From the NCBI GenBank assembly GCA_023426365.1, contig JAFAAW010000055.1, forward strand, positions 1 through 11,832: 11,832 nt of DNA. The letters are read 5' to 3'. A model generated the notes under the pieces. It had not been told where the DNA came from and ran no database searches. It saw nothing but the letters and a program-made list of their open reading frames with translations. Every line of letters begins with the position of its first letter. The stretch's first letter is position 1. Shown one piece after another: positions 1-7,400 of the stretch. The DNA is from Pseudomonadota bacterium. Lineage in GTDB: Bacteria > Pseudomonadota > Alphaproteobacteria > Rhodospirillales > Magnetospirillaceae. A program made the translations under genes and the position numbers.

Positions 1-196
1 GCAGGCGCCACGGGCTGCCGGCCGGCGCGGCCAGGCCGGCCAGCACGCGCACCGCGATGGCGGCCAGCACCGCATAGCCGGCGAACAGGTGCATGGCATA
101 GGTGTCCTCGTCCGCCGTGACATAGGCGACCAGATAGCCGCCGGCCAGCCAGGCGTGCCAGAGCTTGAGCATCAGGTGCTGGGTGCGGGGCGACAT
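1..196 (-). CDS. Cytochrome b561-family membrane cytochrome, N-terminal part (runs off left edge)
   Basis: Only the first 65 residues are in the window. They begin MSPRTQHLMLKLWHAWLAGG and continue through a YAMHLFAGYAVLAAIAVRVL segment. A 'K-L-W-H-A-W' stretch in the first membrane helix, followed about 22 residues later by 'H-L-F-A-G-Y' and an 'R-V-L-A-G' exit, is the pattern of bacterial di-heme b-type cytochromes (cytochrome b561 / Ni-Fe-hydrogenase cytochrome b type). His14 and His36 are candidate heme ligands. Such proteins carry electrons across the inner membrane between quinone and periplasmic partners. The start ATG (194-196) has a GGAGGG ribosome site at 205-210 with 8-nt spacing. 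The gene lies 16 nt after the secreted HD-rich protein gene and is almost certainly co-transcribed with it. The family is fairly sure; the electron partner is unknown. Confidence 0.75.
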   Translation of the reverse strand, partial: MSPRTQHLMLKLWHAWLAGGYLVAYVTADEDTYAMHLFAGYAVLAAIAVRVLAGLAAPAGSPWRL

Positions 197-212
197 GGGG
201 GCGGCCCTCCGG

Positions 213-479
213 TCAATCGTCGTCGTCGTCATGGTCGTGCTTGCGCTTGCGGTCGTGCCGGTCGTGGCCGCGCTTGCGGTCATGGTCGCCGGACCAGAAG
301 GCGGTGGGGCGCAGATAGCCGTTGTCAGCCTGGGCCTTGTCCGGCTCCGTGGCGCCCACCTTGGCCTGGGGCTGGCCCTGCGCGTCCTGGGTGACGTCGC
401 CCGCCTGGGCATAGACCGCCGCCGCCGAGCCGATCAGGGCGGCGGCCAACAGACCGTGGATCAGCATTTTTCCCAGCAT
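213..479 (-). CDS. Small secreted His/Asp/Lys-rich protein, putative metal binding
   Basis: This is an 88-residue protein. The N-terminus (MLGKMLIHGLLAAALIGSAA...) is a typical Sec signal peptide with a likely cleavage after AVYA or AVYAQA near residues 24-26. A hydrophilic Gln/Asp/Ala-rich middle follows, and then a tail (about residues 65-88) built almost only of His, Asp, Arg and Lys, ending in HDHDDDDD. Clusters of His and Asp can bind divalent metals, so a periplasmic metal-binding or metal-buffering role is an inference; no known domain is recognised. The start at 479 is chosen over a longer frame beginning at 509 because GGAGG (486-490) sits 6 nt before this ATG and the signal peptide then starts normally. 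It is the first gene of a unit with the cytochrome b gene 16 nt downstream. Confidence 0.72.
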   Translation of the reverse strand: MLGKMLIHGLLAAALIGSAAAVYAQAGDVTQDAQGQPQAKVGATEPDKAQADNGYLRPTAFWSGDHDRKRGHDRHDRKRKHDHDDDDD

Positions 480-485
480 GGCGGT

Positions 486-490
486 CCTCC
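486..490 (-). promoter_or_regulatory. Ribosome binding site deciding the start of the HD-rich protein
   Basis: The minus strand reads GGAGG, then six bases, then ATG at 479-477. This consensus site excludes the in-frame start ten codons upstream. Confidence 0.75.
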
Positions 491-507
491 GTGATGTCGA
501 TGGGGAC

Positions 508-513
508 ATTCTA
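508..513 (-). promoter_or_regulatory. Probable -10 element for the HD-rich protein / cytochrome b unit
   Basis: The minus strand reads TAGAAT (one mismatch to TATAAT) preceded by GC. It would give a start of transcription near 500 and a leader of about 20 nt before the ATG, leaving room for the GGAGG site. No good -35 hexamer is found 16-18 nt upstream, where the sequence is GC-rich and contains GGTTCAGGTT. This fits a promoter that needs an activator. The direct repeats at 546-562 lie further upstream. Confidence 0.5.
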
Positions 514-521
514 GCGGGGGC

Positions 522-566
522 AACCTGAACCCGGTCTGATCGGCCCGTTCATTCGCCGTTCAGGTT
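522..566. repeat. Inverted repeat AACCTGAAC / GTTCAGGTT with embedded 11-bp direct repeats
   Basis: Two perfect 9-bp arms, AACCTGAAC (522-530) and GTTCAGGTT (558-566), are separated by 27 bp in the gap between the HD-rich protein gene and cobK. Within and next to the right arm, CGTTCA occurs at 546-551 and again at 557-562 (minus strand TGAACG-N5-TGAACG), an exact 11-bp period. A further GTTCG is at 564-568. Direct repeats of one helical turn are typical of binding sites for OmpR/PhoB-type response regulators. The arms could also fold as an RNA hairpin. The regulator is not identifiable from this sequence. Confidence 0.5.
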
Positions 567-610
567 CGCGGCCTTCCTCCGGCCGCCCCGACCTGCTATC
601 TGTGCGGTCG

Positions 611-1351
611 ATGGTTGCGACGCTTCTGATCCTTGGCGGCACCGCCGATGCCCGTGACCTGGCCCAGGCCCTGGCCGGGCGCCCCGGCCTGCGCGTCATC
701 ACGTCGCTGGCCGGGCGCACCGATGCGCCGTGCCTGCCGCCGGGCGAGGTGCGGGTGGGCGGCTTCGGCGGCGCGCCGGCGCTGGCCGATTATCTGCGCG
801 GGGTCGGGGTGGACGCGGTGGTGGACGCCACCCATCCCTTTGCCGCGCGCATGGGCCGGCATGCCGCCGATGCCTGCGCCGCCGCCGGCGTGCCGCTGTT
901 GCGGCTGGAACGCCCGGCATGGCGGACCCGGTCCGGCGATGACTGGCGCGAGGTGGACGATTGGCTTCAGGCGGTCGCCGCCTTGGGCGACGCGCGGCGG
1001 GTTCTGCTGGCGCTGGGCCGGCAGGAGGTGGCGCCCTTCGCCGCCCTCAGCCATGTGTGGTTCCTGATCCGTTCGGTCCATGCGCCCGATCCCATGCCGC
1101 CCTTCGCCCAGGCGCAGGTGCTGCTGGCACGCGGGCCGTTCACCCCCGAGGACGAATGCGCGCTGCTGACCCGGCACGGCATCGACACCATCGTGTGCAA
1201 GAACAGCGGCGGCCCCATGGACGCCAAGCTGGCGGCGGCGCGCGAGATGGGGGTGCGGGTGGTGATGCGGCGGCGGCCGGCGCGGCCCGCCCTGCCGGTG
1301 GCCGGGTCAGTGGCCGGGGCGCTGGACTGGCTGGCGGCTGTCGCCGGCTAG
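611..1351 (+). CDS. cobK: Precorrin-6A / cobalt-precorrin-6A reductase
   Basis: A 246-residue protein of the CobK/CbiJ family, which reduces the corrin macrocycle of (cobalt-)precorrin-6A with NAD(P)H during cobalamin biosynthesis in the cytosol. The signs are the N-terminal nucleotide-binding start LLILGGTADARDLA (5-18), SLAGRT (32-37), VDATHPFAARM (71-81) and the C-terminal IVCKNSGGP (194-202), all in the usual order and at the usual length (about 240-260). The start at ATG 611 puts the beta strand of the dinucleotide fold at residue 4. A GTG at 602 in frame is possible. There is no recognisable ribosome site before 611, so the message may start close to the ATG. The last 45 bp overlap the end of cbiD on the opposite strand. 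Whether the substrate carries cobalt depends on the pathway; cbiD next door suggests the cobalt-first route. Confidence 0.92.
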   Translation: MVATLLILGGTADARDLAQALAGRPGLRVITSLAGRTDAPCLPPGEVRVGGFGGAPALADYLRGVGVDAVVDATHPFAARMGRHAADACAAAGVPLLRLERPAWRTRSGDDWREVDDWLQAVAALGDARRVLLALGRQEVAPFAALSHVWFLIRSVHAPDPMPPFAQAQVLLARGPFTPEDECALLTRHGIDTIVCKNSGGPMDAKLAAAREMGVRVVMRRRPARPALPVAGSVAGALDWLAAVAG

Positions 1352-2419
1352 CACGCCCTTGCGGTCGAACATCAGCACGTCCAGCACGATGGGGGCGCCG
1401 TCCAGCACGTCCGCGGCCACCCGGCGGGCCTCGGCCGCCATATGGTCGCCAAGCGGGATCTTGGCCGCCTGCGCCATTTCCAGCACCTCGAGCGCGGTGT
1501 TGGCGCGGGCCGCCCGCGCGGCCAGCGCGCCGTCGGCGCCCAGTGCGCGCAGATGCCCGGCCAGCCACGGCAAATCCACCTGCGAGCGTTTCGAATGCAG
1601 GTCCATGGCCCCGGCCGCCAGCTTGCACAGCTTGGCGAAGCCGCCGGCGATGGTCACATGGGCGACGGGATGGCGGCGCAGGTATTTCAGCATGCCACCG
1701 GCGAAATCGCCCATGTCGATGATGGCGTCCTCGCCAAGACCCAAAAGCGCGCGCACCGCCCGTTCCGAGGTGTTGCCGACGCAGCCGGCCACATGGGCCA
1801 CGCCGGTGGCGCGCGCCACGTCGATGCCGCGCTGGATGGAATGGATCCAGGCCGAGCAGGAATAGGGAACCACCACGCCGGTGGTGCCCAGGATGGACAG
1901 CCCGCCCACGATGCCCAGGCGCGGGTTCCAGGTGGCCTGGGCCAGGCGGTCGCCGCCGGGCACGGAAATCTCGATCTCCAGGTCGGCGGGCTGGCCGGCA
2001 TGGGCGGCAAGGTCCAGCACCTCGGCCACGATCAGGCGGCGCGGCACCGGGTTGATGGCCGGCTCGCCCGGCGGCAGCGGCAGTCCCGGCTTGGTCACGG
2101 TGCCGACCCCGGCGCCGGCGCGAAAGACGATGCCGCTGCCGGGCGCGCCCCGGCGCAGGGTGGCGATGATGGTGGCGCCATGGGTGACGTCGGGGTCGTC
2201 GCCGGCATCCTTGACCACCCCGGCCCGCGCCCAGCCGTCGCCGCTTTCGGCCACGGCCAGCGCGAAGCTGGGCATTTCGCCGCGCGGCAGCCGGATGCCC
2301 ACCGGGTCGGGAAAGCCCAGCCCGAACAGGGCCGAGCACGCCGCCTTGGTGGCGGCGGTGGCGCACGCCCCGGTGGTCCAGCCCGAACGCAACGGCTTGT
2401 CGTCGGCAAGGTCGTTCAT
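1307..2419 (-). CDS. cbiD: Cobalt-precorrin-5B C1-methyltransferase
   Basis: A 370-residue protein with the clear CbiD signature at the N-terminus, GWTTGACATAATKAA (13-27), then KDAGDDPDVTHGA (70-82), INPVPRRLI (122-130), GGLSILGTTGVVVPYS (172-187) and GGFAKLCKLAAGAMDLHSK (259-277). CbiD methylates C1 of cobalt-precorrin-5B using S-adenosylmethionine in the anaerobic (cobalt-early) cobalamin pathway. Length and motif order are normal for the family. The start ATG at 2419 is chosen over a frame extension to 2491 because GGAAGGG (2427-2433) sits 7 nt upstream and the family motif then begins at residue 13. It converges on cobK and overlaps its 3' end by 45 bp. No B12-box riboswitch is visible upstream. 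Confidence 0.95.
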   Translation of the reverse strand: MNDLADDKPLRSGWTTGACATAATKAACSALFGLGFPDPVGIRLPRGEMPSFALAVAESGDGWARAGVVKDAGDDPDVTHGATIIATLRRGAPGSGIVFRAGAGVGTVTKPGLPLPPGEPAINPVPRRLIVAEVLDLAAHAGQPADLEIEISVPGGDRLAQATWNPRLGIVGGLSILGTTGVVVPYSCSAWIHSIQRGIDVARATGVAHVAGCVGNTSERAVRALLGLGEDAIIDMGDFAGGMLKYLRRHPVAHVTIAGGFAKLCKLAAGAMDLHSKRSQVDLPWLAGHLRALGADGALAARAARANTALEVLEMAQAAKIPLGDHMAAEARRVAADVLDGAPIVLDVLMFDRKGVLAGDSRQPVQRPGH

Positions 2420-2511
2420 GGCCGCACCCTTCCACCACGCCGCCCGCCCTGTCAATCGGGGATCGCGGCGGCAAGCCGCCCCGGGCGGCAAGAGAGGGGG
2501 CTGAGAACGAG

Positions 2512-2544
2512 AAAACCCCGGAAAGCCAGGCTTTCCGGGGTTTT
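2512..2544 (-). terminator. Intrinsic terminator of tRNA-Lys
   Basis: A perfect 15-bp stem, AAAACCCCGGAAAGC (2512-2526) with GCTTTCCGGGGTTTT (2530-2544), closes a 3-nt loop. Read on the minus strand it begins 5 nt after the tRNA 3' end and finishes in TTTT. Being flanked by A and T runs it could act in both directions, and it separates the tRNA from cbiD. Confidence 0.88.
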
Positions 2545-2549
2545 AAACT

Positions 2550-2625
<76 letters not shown>

Positions 2626-2676
2626 CCAGTGGTGTGCGGCGATGTCGTTGTCGGCGTCGCCGCTGGGGTGGGCGGG

Positions 2677-2705
2677 TTTATATGGCGATCGGCGCGGGCG
2701 TGCAA
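2677..2705 (-). promoter_or_regulatory. Sigma-70-type promoter for tRNA-Lys
   Basis: The minus strand carries TTGCAC (2700-2705), a 17-nt spacer and TATAAA (2677-2682). Transcription would begin near 2670, leaving a leader of about 45 nt to be processed off the tRNA. The region directly upstream (about 2708-2740) is unusually A/T-rich for this window (runs of A around AAATTC), compatible with an UP-type element. Confidence 0.65.
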
Positions 2706-2759
2706 GAGGAAAAATTCGGAAATTCAAAAAACCTTTTTCGCGGTCGGGCGCGTGGCGGC

Positions 2760-2788
2760 TTGGCGGGGTCGGGGCGGCGGGTTAAAAG
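2760..2788 (+). promoter_or_regulatory. Possible promoter for the trpB2 gene
   Basis: TTGGCG (2760-2765), a 17-nt spacer and TAAAAG (2783-2788) lie about 40 nt before the ATG at 2830. The match is modest, but these are the best-placed hexamers in the gap. The gap is shared with the divergent tRNA-Lys promoter. Confidence 0.35.
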
Positions 2789-2829
2789 ACGGATAAGCAT
2801 TGCGAGCAACCCCAAGGGACCCGCCGACG

Positions 2830-4191
2830 ATGACCGATTCCGTGAAGTACCTCCTGCCCGAGGAAAAGATGCCCAAGGCCTGGTACAACCTGGCCGCCGA
2901 CCTGCCGGTGCCGCTGCCGCCGCCGCTGCACCCGGGGACCATGCAGCCGGTGTCGGCCGACGACCTGGCGCCCATCTTCCCGATGGCGGTGATCGAGCAG
3001 GAGATGACCACCGAGCGCTGGGTCGATATCCCCGAGCCGGTGCGCGAGGTCTATCGCCTGTGGCGCCCGGCGCCGCTGGTGCGCGCGCGGCGTCTGGAAC
3101 AGGCGCTCGACACCCCGGCGCGCATCTATTTCAAGTACGAGGGCGTTTCGCCCGCCGGCAGCCACAAGCCCAATTCGGCGGTGCCGCAGGCCTTCTACAA
3201 CAAGCAGGAAGGCGTGCGGAAGCTGGCGACCGAGACCGGTGCCGGCCAGTGGGGCAGCTCGCTGGCCTTTGCCGGCTCGCTGTTCGGGCTGGAGGTCGAG
3301 ATCTACATGGTCAAGATCTCGTACAACCAGAAGCCCTATCGCCGCGCGCTGATGGAGACCTATGGGGCGCGCTGCATCGCCAGCCCGTCGCCGCTGACCA
3401 ATGCCGGCCGCGCCATCCTGGAGCGCTTCCCCGAATCCAACGGCTCGCTCGGCATCGCCATTTCCGAGGCGGTCGAGGTGGCGGCCGCCAACCCCGACAC
3501 CAAATACGCGCTGGGCAGCGTGCTGAACCACGTCTGTCTGCACCAGACCATCATCGGCGAGGAAGCCATCCTGCAGATGGAAATGGCCGATGACAGCCCC
3601 GACGTGGTGATCGCCTGCACCGGCGGCGGCTCGAACTTCGCCGGCCTGGCCTTCCCCTATATCCGCGAGAACCTCAAGAACGGCGGCAAGACCCGCGTCG
3701 TCGGCGTCGAGCCGGCGTCGTGCCCGACGCTGACGCGCGGCCGCTATGCCTATGATTTCGGCGATACCGGCCATCTGACCCCGCTGACCAAGATGCACAC
3801 GCTGGGCAGCACCTTCATGCCGCCGGGCAGCCATGCGGGGGGCTTGCGCTATCACGGCATGTCGGCGCTGGTCAGCCACGTCAAGGAACTGGGCCTGATG
3901 GAAGCGCGCAGCTATTGGCAGACCGAATGCTTCGCCGCCGCCGTCCAGTTCGCCCGCGCCGAAGGCATCGTGCCCGCGCCTGAATCGTCGCACGCCATCA
4001 AGGGCGCCATCGACGAGGCCCTGCGCTGCAAGGCCGAGGGCAAGGCCGAAACCATCCTGTTCAACCTGTCGGGCCACGGCCATTTCGACATGCAGGCCTA
4101 TACCGACTTCTTCGCCGGCAAGCTGCGCGACGTGGCGTTCGAGGAAGAAGAGCTGAAGGCGGCGCTCGACGCCCTGCCCAAGGTGGACTGA
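2830..4191 (+). CDS. trpB2: TrpB2-type tryptophan synthase beta-like PLP enzyme
   Basis: A 453-residue pyridoxal-phosphate enzyme of the TrpB2 (long-type TrpB-like) family. Visible signatures are the N-terminal MPKAWYNLAADLP (14-26), the cofactor lysine in AGSHKPNSA (Lys113), ETGAGQWGSS (135-144) with the catalytic glutamate Glu135, and the phosphate-binding glycine loop CTGGGSN (263-269). The family condenses indole with serine (or, in some archaeal members, phosphoserine) to tryptophan and usually acts without the alpha subunit TrpA. No trpA lies here. The start at 2830 has AAGGGA (2814-2819) ten bases upstream and matches the family N-terminus; an in-frame extension to 2800 has no support. 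It is flanked by terminators and divergent from tRNA-Lys, so it is probably monocistronic. The family is sure; its role beside a canonical TrpAB (salvage of indole, or another beta-replacement) is inference. Confidence 0.92.
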   Translation: MTDSVKYLLPEEKMPKAWYNLAADLPVPLPPPLHPGTMQPVSADDLAPIFPMAVIEQEMTTERWVDIPEPVREVYRLWRPAPLVRARRLEQALDTPARIYFKYEGVSPAGSHKPNSAVPQAFYNKQEGVRKLATETGAGQWGSSLAFAGSLFGLEVEIYMVKISYNQKPYRRALMETYGARCIASPSPLTNAGRAILERFPESNGSLGIAISEAVEVAAANPDTKYALGSVLNHVCLHQTIIGEEAILQMEMADDSPDVVIACTGGGSNFAGLAFPYIRENLKNGGKTRVVGVEPASCPTLTRGRYAYDFGDTGHLTPLTKMHTLGSTFMPPGSHAGGLRYHGMSALVSHVKELGLMEARSYWQTECFAAAVQFARAEGIVPAPESSHAIKGAIDEALRCKAEGKAETILFNLSGHGHFDMQAYTDFFAGKLRDVAFEEEELKAALDALPKVD

Positions 4192-4195
4192 TGCT

Positions 4196-4240
4196 CAGAC
4201 CATCGAGCGTCAAACATGACGCACGATGGTCTGGTTTTCT
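4196..4240 (+). terminator. Intrinsic terminator of the trpB2 gene
   Basis: CAGACCATCG (4196-4205) pairs with CGATGGTCTG (4224-4233). After one A/A mismatch the stem continues with GCGTCA/TGACGC around an AACA loop, giving 16 base pairs in all, followed by GTTTTCT. It begins 5 nt after the stop codon. Confidence 0.85.
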
Positions 4241-4352
4241 GTTTGGCCCTCGCCGGGCGCGCGTCTGTGCGCGCTTGGCCGCCGCCGCAATGGCGGCAGA
4301 TCGCGGCGGTGCGCCAGATTGAGCGTTCGCCGCTCTCTAAGGTCGTGACGGC

Positions 4353-4384
4353 AAAAGGGGTTCCGCCAGCGGAACCCCTTTTTT
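4353..4384. terminator. Bidirectional intrinsic terminator between trpB2 and the AsmA gene
   Basis: AAAAGGGGTTCCGC (4353-4366) pairs with GCGGAACCCCTTTT (4369-4382) and is followed by TT on the plus strand; the minus strand likewise ends in TTTT. It lies 20 nt beyond the stop of the AsmA gene, which converges on it. The segment between the two terminators (4241-4352) holds no convincing gene. Confidence 0.85.
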
Positions 4385-4403
4385 GTTGGATGGGCGGGCG
4401 GCG

Positions 4404-7400
4404 CTATTGGTTACCCAATCCCTTCAGCAGGTTCTTGAGGATGTTCTTGCCGGTGTTCTTCTCGCGCGGCTGATCGGTCTGCTGGCCTTCGGCTGGGGCG
4501 TCGCCGCCCAGCCCCTTGAGCGCCTGGCCCAGGCCGCGCGACACCAGCATCTGCTGGATGGCGTTCACATCGACGATCTTGCGCGGGTTTTCCAGCGGCC
4601 CTTCCAGGCGGATGCCCAAGGGGGTCTGCGGCGCGCTGGCCAGATGGATGGCGATGCGGGTCTGGGTGGACCATTCGGGCAGGTTCACGGCCGTATCGGC
4701 GCCGGCGCCGCCGCCATCGGCCTCCAGCTTCAGATCGCGGCTGGTGACGATGCCGTTCTCGGCGCGGAAGGTGCCGGCCAATTGCGAGAACGGCGTGCGC
4801 CCACCCGACAGTCCGGCCTGAACCACCCCCAACAGGCTGCCGATGTTGCGCAGATTGCCCATCTGGCGATTGACCGCCGGCAGGTCGAAGCCCTCCAGCA
4901 CGCCGTTGCGCACCAAGAGGCGGCCATCGCCGGTCAGCCGCGCCGCCATGTCCTGCGACGACCGCCCGGCGGCGGTGAAGCGCGCTTCCGCATCCATGCG
5001 GCCCTGGGTCACGGTCATGCCGGCGCCGCCCAAGCGGGCGGCGCCCAGATCGGCGCCCAGGATGGTGAGCTGGCCCGCCAGGGTCGGCGTCGCCGCTGCG
5101 GCCAGCTTGGCGGTGGCGTTGAACTGGCCGCCCAGCAGCTTGCCGGTCAGCCGTTCCACCGTGGCGGCGCCGTCCTGCACGTGGGCCAGCAGATGGGCGT
5201 CATCCAACCGCCATTCCTTGGCGGTGACGCTGCCCGCCCGCAACGTCACGCGGGCATCGAAGGATGTGAGGGCCGAGAGGTCCAGCGGCTCGCGGCTGAA
5301 CGGCGACGCCCCGGCCCCCACGGCGGCCGCGGCGGGGATCACCGGCTGGGCCTGCGGGGCCATGCTGGGGGGCAGGAGCGGGCCGCCCGGCAACAGCCGT
5401 CCGCTGCGTTCGGTTCCCAGCAGGGTGTCGAGGGCCAGCGTGTCGGCAGTCAGATCGGCGGTGATCACCGGGCGGGCGCCGCCCAGTTCGACGCGGCCGC
5501 CGCCCCCCAGGCTGCTGGGTCCGGCCCGCAGGGTCAGGCCGCTGATGTCGAGCGCGCGCCCGTCGCCGCTCAGGCGCGCATCCAGCGCGAAGGCGCCGCC
5601 GCCGCGCGCCTTGCCGTTGCCGAACAGGCGCAACACCTGCGCCAGATTGGCGGCGCGGGCCTGCACGGCCAGATCGGCGCGCGGGGCGGTGGACAATGTG
5701 GCAAGGGTGCCCTTGGCCGAAAGCGTAACACCGCCGCTTTGCGCGCGGGCATCCACCGCCAGCGCGTCCAGGCTGCCGCTGGCGGTGCCTTGGGCGGCCA
5801 GCGCGCCCAACCCTTCCAGCGCCTGCGGCGGCCGGATGCCGAATGCCCGCAAGGGGCGCAGGCCCTGGGGGCTGTCCAGGCTGAAGGCGCCGTCCTCGAC
5901 GCGGCCGCCATCGGCGGTGCGGCCCTTGGCGGTGACGGTCATGCCGCCCACATTGGCAGCCAATGCAAAGGCCGGTTGGTCGCCCAGGCGCAGGGTGGCA
6001 TTGCCGCGCGCGGCGATGTCGTCGGCCGTCAGCCGGGCGTCGTTCAGCTTGATTTCGGGCCAGGCCAGCGACAGCGGCGCCGTCAGTTCCAGCCGGCGCG
6101 GGGCATCCTCGCCCATCCCGGCGCCAAGCCAGCCCAGCAGCGCGGCGGCATTGTCGGACTTGGCGCGCACGGTGCCGTCAAAGGCCGGCTGGCCGTTCTG
6201 GGCCGAAAGCGTGCCTTCGGCGCTGGCGTCGGTGGCGCCCGGCAATTGGGCCGAGGCCTGGCGCAGCATCACCTCGCCACCGTCCAGCACGGCCTCCAGC
6301 CGGGCCTTGCGCACCACCTGGCCGCGCCAGGACAGCGCGTCCACATCCACCGCCAATGCGGCGAACAGGTCGCGGGGCAGGGTGAAGCCACCGGTCTGGG
6401 CGGCGGGCTGCGCGGCCGGCGGGGCGGTGGCGCCGGACGACGGCGCGGCGGGGGGAAGCGCCGCCGCGGTGCGGGCGGTCCCGTGTGGGGCCGGTCCCCA
6501 ATTGTCCAGGTTCAAGGCGCTTGCGTGCAGGCGGATGTCGATCTGCGGGCGGTCGCCCAGCGCCGCCGACAGGGCGCCGGTGGCACGCGCGTCGCCCAGC
6601 GACAGCTCCAGGCTGTTCAGGCTGGCCTCGGCGGCCGACAGCACCAGTTCGCCGCCCAGGTTCAGCGCACCGGGCGGCAGCGGCGGCGGCGTCAGCCCCA
6701 GCCGGGCCACACTGCGGCCGGGGTCGGCGGCGCGCAGGGCAAGGCGCCCGCGCAGGGTGGGGCCGCCCGACAATTCGGAAATCAGGCCGGTCACCTCAAG
6801 GCCCGCATCGTCGCCGGGCAGGCGCAGCGACAGGCTGGCGGGGCTGCCGCGCCCCGGCGCCAGCCGGTCCACGCTGGCGTCCAGGGTGACCGCCACACCG
6901 CCCAGGCGGGCGGTGCCCTTGGCCTGGAACGGCCCCGAGCGGCCGCCCAACGCCACATCCGCATTCAGGTCGGTGACCGAAAGGGATTGGCCATAGCGCA
7001 CGATGCCGTCATGGATGGACAGCGCCTGAACCGGCAGGGAATCGTCGGCCTCGGGGGGCGTGGCGGGTTCCCCCTCGGGGCGGGCGGCGCGGCGCGGCGC
7101 TTCCTGGGGCGGGGCGGCATCCAGGGCGGGCGCCCTGCCGGTGGTGCCGAAATCCCAGTTGGGGCGGCCATCGGCGCCCCGGGTCAGGGTCAGCACCGGG
7201 CGGTCCAGCTCCACCTTGGTCAATTGCACCCGCCCGGTCAGCAGCGGCAGCAAAGCCAGCCTCAGCCGCAGCCGTTCCACCCGCGCCAGTTCGCCCGCCA
7301 TGCCGGCCGGGTTGCCGATGGCGATGGCTTCCGCCGACAGCGCCGGGCTGGGCAGCAGGCGCAACGCGATGGGGCCGTCGATGGCGACGGGGCGGCCGGT

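Noticed and set aside
2450..2455. A perfect TTGACA on the minus strand upstream of cbiD as a -35 element
   Set aside because: The position 16-18 nt downstream is GC-rich and overlaps the ribosome site (GGAAGGG). No -10-like sequence is present, so it is probably chance.
2420..2511. Cobalamin riboswitch upstream of cbiD (also looked for upstream of cobK)
   Set aside because: No B12-box-like conserved core or multi-stem layout is visible, and the gaps are short.
4216..4473. An 85-codon plus-strand frame after the trpB2 gene
   Set aside because: It begins inside the terminator hairpin, runs through the second terminator and into the antisense of the AsmA gene, and has no ribosome site.
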